23,917 nt of DNA, taken from contig JAYMSP010002496.1 in the NCBI GenBank assembly GCA_036897095.1, positions 1-23,917 of the forward strand. The letters run 5' to 3'. A model generated the notes under the pieces. It worked only from the letters and a program-made list of their open reading frames with translations. It made no database searches and had not been told where the DNA came from. The translations under genes were made by a program, and so were the position numbers. How positions within the stretch are numbered: position 1 is the stretch's first letter; each line of letters begins with the position of its first letter. Positions 10,423-18,872 of the stretch are shown piece after piece. This DNA comes from Plantago elongata (lineage: Eukaryota; Streptophyta; Magnoliopsida; Lamiales; Plantaginaceae).

Positions 10423-10448
10423 TCAGTACTGATCCGTGGCGTTGCACG
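10423..10448 (-). mobile_element. possible Helitron 3' terminus
   Basis: Read on the minus strand, a hairpin CGTG CAACGC CACG (10448-10435) is followed after a short spacer by CTGA (10426-10423) and then T. Plant Helitrons end in CTRR with a short GC-rich hairpin about 10 nt before, and insert between A and T. Position and orientation fit, 150-175 bp downstream of the helicase remnant on the same strand. The stem is only 4 bp, so this is tentative. Confidence 0.35.
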
Positions 10449-10596
10449 AAATATTTTACTTTTATGTATGATATACTGTAAGGAAAAATGTAAGTTAATT
10501 AAAGGTAATTCAAAAGGTAAAAATAATAACCAATGTAAAAGTAACAATGTATCGACTAATATGAAAGATGAATAACACTTATAGGTTGCATAACAC

Positions 10597-11740
10597 CTAT
10601 TTATAAACCACATTTGTTGCAGTATATGTGGGTTTCCCTTCTTCATCTAAGATTAACACGTTCAACCGCTTTTTGTTCGTGACTCTAGAAAAAGCAACAT
10701 ACAATTGACCGTGGTTGAATACTGGTGTTGGGAGGTAAAGGTCTACATGGGATAATGATTGTCCTTGTGGTTTCTTTATAGCCATATCATAACAAATAGA
10801 TATAGAAAACTGCCTCCTTTAAAACATGATGAGAAATTTAGTAACATCGGGCGGAGTCAAAATCATACGTGCTATAAGAACCTTTTGGCATGCATTCTTT
10901 CTAGATATCATCTTGGCCTCAATAACTTGTTTCCCAATTCACTCACAATCAGACGTGTACCGTTACGTAGTCCTAAAGCTTGGTCTACATTCCTCAATAG
11001 CATAATAGGACATCCAACTTTCAGACGGATCAAATGATTGGGAATACCTGATGTCCTTATGGTATTTAGGAATACAGTTGAATAAACATCCTCATGGTTC
11101 ACAACGTCATCCTCATATGAACATATGCTATCATAATTGGGAAACTCGTGGGCATCACCAGATAAAAGAGACATGACGCAGTTATTTATCTCATGTACGA
11201 TGTCATTAGTGGGAGCTAATATAACTCCGTCCAGAAAGTATGCACCATCGCCAATATGATCAATGAGTGACGGATATGTATTGTTCACCATTGCAACTAT
11301 GGGATCGGATGCATCACAGATCAGTATATCTCGCCGGACAACTTAAACTCTACCTCACCATCATTTTCCTCTACGATATTACCATCCCCAACATTTAGCA
11401 ACCACTCAACAAAATTCATAATGGTTTCAACTTCATCTATAGATACTCCCGCATGTACCCCGCAAGATAAAAATGATTGAATGAGTTGATAGAATGAAAT
11501 AGCAATATGTAAATTAATAAATACATATATTAAGGATGTCAATTTATTATGTAATATACATACATGTATCGCATATTCTTCGTTAGCCTCAGTACTTCAT
11601 GGTGATTCCATCTGGAATTCGAAGATGACAGGGATGCATCTACAATATCTTGTCTTCTTCCTTCCGGGATGACTGATAATATCTGTCTGAATCACCAAAA
11701 AAAACCATACCTTTTCCACCAAAGGAAAAGCGAGAATATT
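10597..11740 (-). pseudogene. Helitron PIF1-like helicase, C-terminal remnant
   Basis: Minus-strand pieces, in order: FGGKGMVFFGDS (Walker-B-side region, from about 11733), QILSVIPEGRRQDIVDASL and VLRLTKNMRY (to about 11565), then NFVEWLLNVGDGNI (about 11410), DASDPIVAMVNNTYPSL, VILAPTND, GCPIMLLRNVDQALGLRNG, ARMILTPPD, and KKPQGQSLSHVDLYLPTPVF and HGQLYVAFSRVTNKKRLNVL ending NVVYK at 10597. This is the usual order of the Helitron PIF1-like helicase C-terminal half. It is dead: frameshifts at about 11685 (one base lost in the GGDFRQ motif), about 11330 and about 10920, and a stop at about 10828. The stretch about 11460-11563 looks like an intron with GTATGT donor and a decayed acceptor (TTGCG). 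N-terminal Rep/HUH part is absent here. Confidence 0.85.
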
Positions 11741-12435
11741 GACCACCAGGACCCCTAATAAATATAAAGAGAAGTCGAAAATATAAGTTATTCAAATCTA
11801 TATAAACAATGTTGGACGATGTATCTATCATCCCAACAAAGACGAAAAAATTATTAATCTAGAAACAAAATTCTGCATACTATGGTTGTGTGTTTATTGA
11901 CCCTCTTCTCAACCCCCCTCTCCCGGTCCGTTGATGTAGATAGTAGAGAGAACATATGATATAATTTCTCCGCTTTCCCCGCCTAGAGAGTATATGTCAT
12001 ATCCCCCCTCCTGGGACGGGTGCCTGTCATGGAGATCAGCACATAGAAGATCTTATAGAGATTTTCCACCTAGAGAGTATGAAATCCCCTCCCCCTTCCT
12101 TTTTTCTTGCAGCGGCAGTGTGGAGCTTTCTGGGACTAAGAACAATGTTCATTCATATTTTGATGGATTTAGATCGTGAATAGAATGTGGAGAAAAAAAA
12201 AGTTGCATAATACTGTAATATCGAGAAAGAAAGTTGCAGATTTTAATTTGGATCTGGGTTGCCGTTTCATGGAGAGGTGAGGATTAAAGAGGTGAAGAGA
12301 CTTTGACTATGTAAGGACCAAGGAGGAAAATTGAAGAGGGGAAAGAGATAGTAATTGTGTAATGAAATGTTTAATTAAGATTCCAATTTATTTTACTTTG
12401 AGCCATGTGCCCTTAAATTCATTGTCATTCACGAA
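11741..12435. other. spacer upstream of the Helitron remnant, with a short dispersed duplication
   Basis: No recognised gene. A word of about 25 bp around CCTAGAGAGTAT followed by a C-rich tract occurs twice, at about 11979-12010 and 12067-12095. A 61-codon plus-strand ORF (11994-12179) covers part of it but has no recognised features. Confidence 0.4.
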
Positions 12436-12515
12436 TCGTATTCCAACTTGTAACAATCACGTTCCAATGTGTAACGATTTTGTTCCAAGTAGTAATGAAT
12501 TGCGTTCCGGAAAGA
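12436..12515. repeat. short-period degenerate array A (21 bp)
   Basis: The word TTCC recurs at 12441, 12462, 12483 and 12505 (spacings 21, 21, 22). Units are of the type CGTTCCAATGTGTAACGAT, with TTGTAAC or TGTAAC in the middle. More GTTCC words follow to about 12590 without strict spacing. Confidence 0.75.
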
Positions 12516-13299
12516 TCTAAGGATTTCACTGAAAAAGTGGTACTTTAAAGTGGATTACGTATCGCGTTCCATGTTCTCGTTATGGACGTTCCATAAACCA
12601 AGTGACCCTAGCTAGACCGAAGAGAGTTTTCATGCCATTACGGTCGGGGAAAAAAAAGTAGCTCTTACTAACTTAGTTAAAAATGTTGCGGTTGGATCTT
12701 GTTACAAATGTATAGTAGATATAACTGACACCATTATTTCGAACATGATTGAATTTGAATTTGATAGAAACTAAAGAAGCGAACTACCAGTGTAACTGGT
12801 AGTAAGATGTAGGTCTAGATGATCTCAATAGTTTCCCTAACTCTTGTTAGATAAACATGTATAGAAAAATGTATGTTATTGAATCTATAATACGAAATTA
12901 TTCATCATTTATATACTGAAATTTAATATCTTATTGTATATGATATTTTTCTAAATAAATTTGATGGTACAAGAAAATGCAAATCATATGTATAAACGTG
13001 ACGTAGATAAACACTAAATGATTTATACATAAGTAGGTTAAATATTGTAAATGGAAGCTGTTATATTTGGTAAGGATAATTACATATACCCCATGTTGGC
13101 TATTAGAGTATTCACGCTCATTCAGAAACCAATTACTTCAACAATAACAAATACCTATGTACTAAAAATTTACAAATTTGACCCTAACTTATACCAAATT
13201 ATATATTTACTCCAACCTCAAATTATATTTTGCACATATAATTAATATTCAACAAAACATTAAACAAAATTATTGGAAAATTAAAGATTTACCAAAGCA
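12516..13299. other. AT-rich spacer
   Basis: No gene recognised. A perfect small hairpin ACTACCAGT GTA ACTGGTAGT lies at 12783-12803. A 64-codon plus-strand ORF at 13051-13245 is low-complexity and unrecognised. Confidence 0.45.
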
Positions 13300-13490
13300 A
13301 CTACGGCTCCGACCATCGGAGCTGCTCCGGTGGAATCCACCGGATATGTTATAGTTCATGTGGAGCTGTTACAAATTCAATGGGATCTGTTACAAGTCTA
13401 TCGAATATGTAACAACTCCAGAGGGAGATGTTATAGGTCCACCGATCGGAGCTCTACATCTCTAACCACCTAAGTTGCTAAGGTGGTTGG
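13300..13490. repeat. GC-rich palindromic island enclosing array B (20-21 bp period)
   Basis: It starts with adjoining perfect hairpins: GCTCCGA CCA TCGGAGC (13306-13322) and TCCGGTGG AAT CCACCGGA (13326-13344). Five units follow, starting at 13342, 13362, 13383, 13403 and 13424, of the type GGATCTGTTACAAGTCTATC. It ends with CCGATCGG (13442-13449) and AACCACC...GGTGGTT (about 13464-13488). The two ends are loosely inverted copies of each other (AGCAACT plus CTCCGATCGG-like words). It could be a small fold-back element. Confidence 0.7.
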
Positions 13491-14112
13491 AGCAGCTGTT
13501 TTTTAATGAATAATAACTTTTCAATTATTTTTTATTGGCCAAAATTGTTAATAATATTTCAATTAAGACCATAATTTTTTTAGAATTTTTAATTTATATT
13601 ATTAAACAATTAATTTTGTATGCAACACAAAATGTTGGGAGATTAAGGACTTAAATTGAATTAGGAATTAAGGTGGGATAATTTGCAAATTGACAAAATA
13701 AGGGCATGTTTTGGCACCAATCATCTTGTCAACAAAAAAAAAAAAAATTAAAAAATGAACCTATATGTCATTATTGAACTATAATTGGTACCCAAATATA
13801 ATTAGAATATCTAAGAAGGGTACTAGATGAATTCACCCTTGTTAGTATGAAGTTCTACTTTTCAAGGTCGTATATTTGTGATTGTTTTTAGAACACTTGT
13901 TCCAATCAATCTTTATAATTCTTTGGGTCGGAATTTCTAATTGTAATTAAGTTGATAAAGCAAGTATAAACTGATGGGACCAATCTTGCTCTTCAAAATG
14001 AAAGTGTCTCAACCTATTAAAAGTTAAAATAGTAAATAAATTCAAGTTACTTAATATCTTGGTTTTCGGATGAAGAATTGGGTACATTGGCTTCAAACTA
14101 CGACCTATTTGT
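13491..14112. other. AT-rich spacer
   Basis: No gene or repeat recognised other than a poly-A run at about 13732-13748. Confidence 0.5.
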
Positions 14113-14391
14113 TTGCTGGGATTTTCGACGCCTACGTTTATGGTCGAATTCCAACAGAATATCGGAGGTGAAGGAGATGGTCAATGGGAGTGGGAAGGCG
14201 TGATGAAGCCAGATCTGACTGAGATGATGGGTGTGGGAAGGTGTGATGAACACACTACGAGCAGCATACGGTACCGTGAGATGGTGGTCGGTGGAGGCGT
14301 CGATGATGATGAAGAAGAAGGTGCCGGCACGGGGAGGGAGGCGGGCCTGTGGAAATTTGGGATGAGGAAGAAGATGTATCGTTGGTGTTGA
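14113..14391 (+). other. 92-codon ORF in a GC-rich patch, doubtful gene
   Basis: An uninterrupted frame starting MLGFSTPTFMVEFQQN, rich in G, E, D and M, with an acidic run DDDEEEG. The patch is much more GC-rich than its flanks and contains a 20-bp direct repeat (GTGTGGGAAGGTGTGATGAA type) at 14188-14207 and 14231-14250, giving WEWEGVMKP and GVGRCDEH in different frames. No domain is recognised. The repeat being out of phase with the frame speaks against selection on the protein. It may be a captured gene fragment inside a transposon. Confidence 0.2.
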
Positions 14392-14564
14392 CAGGCGTGT
14401 TAGTTTGTCAATGCGTGCATCTCACGTGTACTGGGCTGGGAGTGTGAATAAAAAGCGAAATTTCACTTTTCCCCCACAAAAATACGAAATCGAGAATTCG
14501 CTTAATTTTGCCTGTTTTCATATGCGCCATCAATTGTGTTCTAATACTACTTTAATTTAATTAA

Positions 14565-14813
14565 TTCATTCCGTTCCAAATTGAAATCCCCGTATTTCAT
14601 TTTGAACTATTCCAAATTTGAAAGTCTAATTTCTTTAAATAGAAAATATATCTCCTATTTTATATATAATTTCTCATACTTTATTCACTAATTCTACTAC
14701 TTTATTCACTCACATTTATATTTTATTATATTCTTTTCTACTTTAATTTATCACTTTTTTCTTAAAATTTATATTTGATTTCGCGAGACTTTTAATTTAA
14801 GGTGGAGGGAGTA
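14565..14813. mobile_element. Stowaway-like MITE (degraded left end)
   Basis: The right end AAGGTGGAGGGAGTA is the reverse complement of the Stowaway signature TACTCCCTCCACC. The left end TTCATTCCGTTCC is a mutated match to TACTCCCTCCGTTCC. The interior is about 220 bp of AT-rich DNA with CTTTATTCAC-type words, common in this plant MITE class. Confidence 0.65.
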
Positions 14814-15371
14814 AAATGCAAAAATTACAAAGTACACAAATAAAATTAAATATATTGGAGTAATACGACCAAATCTAACTCTTTTAAATCTTCAACTTAA
14901 GCATGAACATTTTGGCGTCGTTGAAATCTCCACTTGGGAATATGAAGTTTTGTAAATCCTTGACACAAAGTATCTTGTTAGAGACAGGTACATATTCTTA
15001 TAAAAATAATTCATATATTAATATATATAATATATTAATTAAATATACATTAACAAAAACTTTCATTTAGTAAAGTAATAATCATTTAATTTTAGAGAGA
15101 GTTACGTATATAAACCACTAAACAACAACTCTTATAAATAAGTATATCGCTAAATAACTCTTACACATAAGTCCATTCTATTTGCAAGCTCCTAATTTAA
15201 CAATTGATCGAACAAAATTACCCCCACAAATCATTGTCGCGTCTATTCAACTGCCATTTCTATCATTCGAAATATAATTTATCTCTCTCTCGATTCTTCT
15301 TCAACAAGCTTTATCCCGATTCTTCTTCAACAAGCTTTTGATTCCTCTCTTTACTGTATTATGTCTAAAAA
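14814..15371. other. AT-rich spacer with a 26-bp tandem duplication
   Basis: Mostly AT-rich and empty. At 15291-15339 a 26-bp unit starting CGATTCTTCTTCAACAAGCT is repeated (15291 and 15317). This pyrimidine-rich stretch directly precedes the broken coding remnant that starts at 15372 and looks like its leader. Confidence 0.6.
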
Positions 15372-16437
15372 ATGACGAGATCAAGTAAATCCGCTGCAAA
15401 CAAGGAAGAATCGAAGCCGAAAAATCCCCAAAAATATTGTAAAAAAGGAAGAAACGAAACCGAAAATCCCCAAATCTGATAAAGGTACGAAACTAATTCA
15501 TTTTTATGTATAATTTCGTATAGTTTAATGTTCAATGAGTGTTACACTCACATGCATATGTGTTTCAGATTCAATATCACTCGAATTTAGTTAGTTTCAT
15601 GTTAAACATGTGTTTTCCTAGTTTCAGATCCAGTATAACTCGATTAGTTAGTTTTATGTTAAACATTTATTTGCTAGTTTCAGATCCATGGATGTTATAC
15701 TGGTTTCATGAACTGTGTGTATACTGGTTTTATGACTTCTATTATGCTGGTTTCATGATTTCTATTACGCTGTTTCATGGACTCAAAACTTAGTTTCATG
15801 ATGATTAAAACTAATTTCATGATGATTATGATAGTTTCATGTTCATGAAGCTAGTTTCATGATGATTAAATGTAGTTTTCATGATGATTAATGATAGTTT
15901 TAGGTTCATAAAATTAGTTTCATGATGATTAATGACAATATCAGTTTCATTAAGCTAGTTTAATGATGATCATAAATGCTAGTTTAATGATTTTTAATGA
16001 TAGTTTAAGGTTCATGCTAGTTTCATGATGATTAAAGCTAGTTTCATGATGATTAATGATACTTTCAGGTTCATAAAGTTAGTTTCATGATGTTTAATGA
16101 TAGTTTCAGGTTGCTAGTTTCATGACTTCTATTATATTGTTGGTTTCATGACTTATATTATACTAGTTTCATGACTTATGTTATGCTAGTTTCATGGGCA
16201 TTTTACTGTTTGCATGTATTGATTCCAGGAAAATAAAATGTCACTAAGACAACATTCAACAGTGGAGATCTGAAGGTATGTTTTGAGTATCTAAAAACTC
16301 TACCACTTTCAGAACATGTAACTGGCCTCGATAAAACACCATTCAAGGTGTTATTCCAAAAGCTAATTAATGACGAAATGGCCTCTGTTCTTCGCGAAGA
16401 ATATGACAGATCTGAAACTAGTTTCATGTTGGTCTGA
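15372..16437 (+). pseudogene. broken two-part coding remnant, family not firmly recognised
   Basis: First part 15372-15484: starts MTRSSKSAANKEESKPK, a basic lysine-rich leader, then a one-base gain in an A-run puts the duplicated KEETKPKIPKSDK motif out of frame; a GT donor follows at 15485. Second part, open at 16237-16437: contains SGDLKVCFEYLKTLPLSE, HVTGLDKTPFKVLFQKLIND and EEYDRSETSFM. The pattern (L-x-KTPF, then a YD-x-x-x-x-SF motif) recalls the N-terminal region of plant transposon-linked Ulp1/plant-mobile-domain-type proteins, but this is a weak recollection. The parts are separated by repeat array C, as if by an intron. No clean in-frame splice joins them. Most likely a decayed element gene. 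Confidence 0.4.
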
Positions 16438-16461
16438 TATGTATATTTTGGTTAATATAAA

Positions 16462-16531
16462 AAATGTATGAATACTCTGTTTTATGGTAGTTTCATAAAT
16501 GTATGAATACTCTGTTTTATGGTAGTTTCAA
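16462..16531. repeat. near-perfect 35-bp tandem duplication inside array C
   Basis: Copies at 16462-16496 and 16497-16531, starting AAATGTATGAATACTCTGTT, differ only at the last base. Confidence 0.9.
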
Positions 16532-16910
16532 GTGCCTTTATTCTAGTTAAAATATAATTTGTATTAATTTTTCATTCCCAAAAAGCTAGTTTCATGACCA
16601 CACAAGCTAGTTTCATGGACTAAAAGCTAGTTTAATGACCACAAAGCTAGTTTAATGGACTAAAAGCTAGTTTAATGACCACACAAGCTAGTTTCATGAT
16701 GATTGAAGCTAATTTCATATTCATGTAGCGAGTTTCATGATGATTAAAACTAGTTTCATGATATATATAATGATAGTTTCAGGTTCATTGAGCTAGTTTC
16801 ATGATGATTAAAACTAGTTTTATGATGATTAATGATAGTTTTAGGTTCATTGAGCTAGTTTCATAATGATTAAAGCTAGTTTGTTGATGATAAATTTTAG
16901 TCTCATTGTT

Positions 16911-17000
16911 CTAAAACCCTAAAAGGGAATGGTGAACTCTAAAAAACCACTGAATTTGAAAACTCCCTTCTGAGGGATACGGTCTTAATCAGGGTTTTAG
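16911..17000. repeat. 90-bp segment bounded by a perfect 10-bp inverted repeat
   Basis: CTAAAACCCT at 16911-16920 and AGGGTTTTAG at 16991-17000 are exact reverse complements. The segment and the following CCCTAAACCCTAA (about 17020-17032) break the otherwise regular array C. It may be a small insertion or a hairpin-prone remnant. Confidence 0.5.
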
Positions 17001-17160
17001 CGTACACCCGTCCTCAACCCTAAACCCTAATTAGGCATTTTTCGGGACTATAATAATAGTTTCAGCATGAAAAATTCTAGTTTCATGATGATTAAAGCTA
17101 GTTTCATGATGATTAATGATAGTTTCAGGATCATTGAGCTAGTTTTATGATGACTAAAGC

Positions 17161-17280
17161 TAGTTCAAGATCCACCAACAGTATATACTTACCAACAACA
17201 CCGAAACTAGTTTAAGATCCACCAACCCTACTTTCAGATCCACCAACCCTGCTATCATATCCACCAACCCTAGTATCAAC
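17161..17280. repeat. short-period array D (21 bp, GATCCACCAACCCTA type)
   Basis: ATCCACCAAC recurs at 17169-17178, 17217, 17238 and 17259; the last three are spaced exactly 21 bp. It directly follows array C. Confidence 0.8.
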
Positions 17281-17985
17281 GTGTTTAGAACCACTACTCT
17301 CTTTAATATACATTTTCTTACCACATCGAATATTAAGGGATCAACATCCAATTACTCATATTCACCAAACCACAATATCCATATCCACAAACTTCAATCC
17401 ATGAAGTTTACACATCCCAACCATATTATTCAAGTCGTCAGTAAAAACCAAAAATCTCTTCCAATCAACATCATAAGAAAGCCTCGTCGAATTCAAATCA
17501 TTCAATCGAAACCATGAAACTGCAATTTTCAACAAAATTAGAAAATGTAAAACTAGATCAAATGCCAAAAGCATGGCTGAGATCATTATAGGTTGACGAA
17601 TCCATGAGATCCATGCTTTTGGTACGAGGATGAAGCAAAATCGAAAGAAAATCACTGAAAATACTGAACAAACGAGAGAAGAAAACACAGAGAAGAAAAA
17701 AGCGAGAGAGAAGAAAAAGTGATGGTGGAATGTCCGTACGTACGAAATTATAATAGGCGTGAGCTATAAGCAAATGAAAAAGCAGCAAGGGGTATTTCGG
17801 GAAAGTCATCAACGAAAATTAGGGTTAAAAATTAGATTGACGATAATTGTAATTGTTTTTTTTAAACAGGTTTTAAATATAAGATCATCATATAAAATGG
17901 GACTTCTATGTACTTTTCTTTTAATTTTAAGAGTTCGTCTTGTGAGAGATCTCTAGATTTTGGAGAGTCCTGAAAGTCCCCTCAA
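17281..17985 (-). other. spacer with weak signs of a minus-strand gene start
   Basis: Read on the minus strand, a pyrimidine-rich stretch (about 17715-17640) leads to an ATG at about 17612 giving MDLMDSSTYNDLSHAFGI and a stop. An overlapping 108-codon frame (17688-17362) includes DVDWKRFLVFTDDLNNMVG. These could be remnants of one spliced or frameshifted reading frame, but no family is recognised. Confidence 0.2.
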
Positions 17986-17989
17986 AATG

Positions 17990-18450
17990 GTAAAACTAGA
18001 CAAGTATACCTTTTTTCTGTAACTTGACTCTAAATTATTTTTCGCAGATCTTTTGACCCGGTTTCATTAAAAACGGTTCAAGTAAAAACTAGACAATAAA
18101 ATGTATAAACTAAACAATAGTGTAAACTTAATATCATGTAAAAACTAGAGAATTCCTTTTATAAACTAGACAATATAATGTAAAAACTAGAAAGTTTAAA
18201 TTAAAAACTAGACAATATAGATTACACCGAATGAAATTTATGTACAAGTAATAAAACTAAACAAGATCATTTATAAAACTAGACAATATATTAACAAAAC
18301 TAGACAATATGTTGTAAAAATTAGACAATACATATTAGATGGTTCAATAAAAATGCACAACATAAAGATATATAACATGAAAAACTAGACAAAAATTGGT
18401 AAAAACTATAACACACATTATTTATATAAAAACTAGATAATATGTGTTAA
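17990..18450 (-). repeat. short-period array E (21 bp, AAAACTAGACAATAT type)
   Basis: About 14 degenerate units of AAAACTAGACAATATNNTGT. The C of CTAG falls at 18089, 18110, 18145, 18166, 18187, 18208, 18257, 18279, 18300 and 18321 (T in the last): mostly 21 bp apart. Its core AAACTAG is the reverse complement of CTAGTTT in array C. Confidence 0.88.
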
Positions 18451-18872
18451 AAATTAAGGGTCTCTCCTCCGGACTCTTCAAATGTTAGGGAACTTTTATG
18501 AGACTTTGTATAATTTTATTAGGTAAACCTTTTCTTTTTATTTAAACTCGAGTCGACCCGTTTTTAACCTGGTTTTTGCCGGGCTATCCAGGTTTTTAAC
18601 TATTTCCGAGTCTTCCGGACTTTGAGAATTTTCGACCGGGAATAGGCACTTAACACCAGGTCGACCCCGCGGGTTTAATTTGAGCTTGAACGGAAGAACG
18701 CCGGAGGCAACAATACCCCCCGCCACTAACGCTGAATTTCCTCCCTTCCAACCTTTTTTCTTTCCATCCTATTTTTTCATTTGCCATTCAATTGTTTCAC
18801 CACAGTTCCTTTTGTTACCTCATCATTTCAACATTTTTCAACAACAATTGAAAAACCTGCACAACAAAATTA
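18451..18872 (+). promoter_or_regulatory. upstream region and leader of the SUV3 gene, with a GC-richer repeat remnant
   Basis: 18540-18690 carries repeated AACCTGG / CCAGGTTTTTAAC and GACCCG / GGTCGACCC words, typical of decayed dispersed repeats. From 18720 a pyrimidine-rich leader (CCTCCCTTCCAACC, TTTTTTCTTTCCATCC) runs to the ATG at 18873. No clear TATA box was found. Confidence 0.4.

Larger units (their letters stand above)
15585..17165 (+). repeat. short-period array C (about 21 bp, CTAGTTTCATGATGATTAA type)
   Basis: Dozens of degenerate units of AGCTAGTTTCATGATGATTAA, with variants such as ATGATAGTTTCAGGTTCAT. Start spacings checked at 15791-15873 are 21, 20, 20 and 21. The array is interrupted by the coding remnant at 16204-16437 and by the inverted-repeat insert around 16911-17050. 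Too degenerate to be a recent satellite; it has no fixed spacer/repeat alternation and is not CRISPR-like. Confidence 0.9.

Noticed and set aside
11935-11954. Helitron 5' terminus (TCTCTACTATCTAC on the minus strand)
   Set aside because: Resembles some Helitron starts, but lacks the preceding A and is too close to the truncated helicase; not enough support.
16203-16427. 74-codon minus-strand ORF
   Set aside because: Opposite-strand shadow of the plus-strand coding remnant, which has the more protein-like pattern.
17019-17033. Interstitial telomere repeat (CCCTAAACCCTAA)
   Set aside because: Fewer than two clean units; chance or part of the insert at 16911.
15585-18450. CRISPR-like arrays
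   Set aside because: Units are degenerate, abut without unique spacers, and the DNA is from a plant nucleus.
18538-18726. 62-codon minus-strand ORF
   Set aside because: Lies in GC-richer dispersed-repeat sequence upstream of SUV3 and has no recognised protein features.
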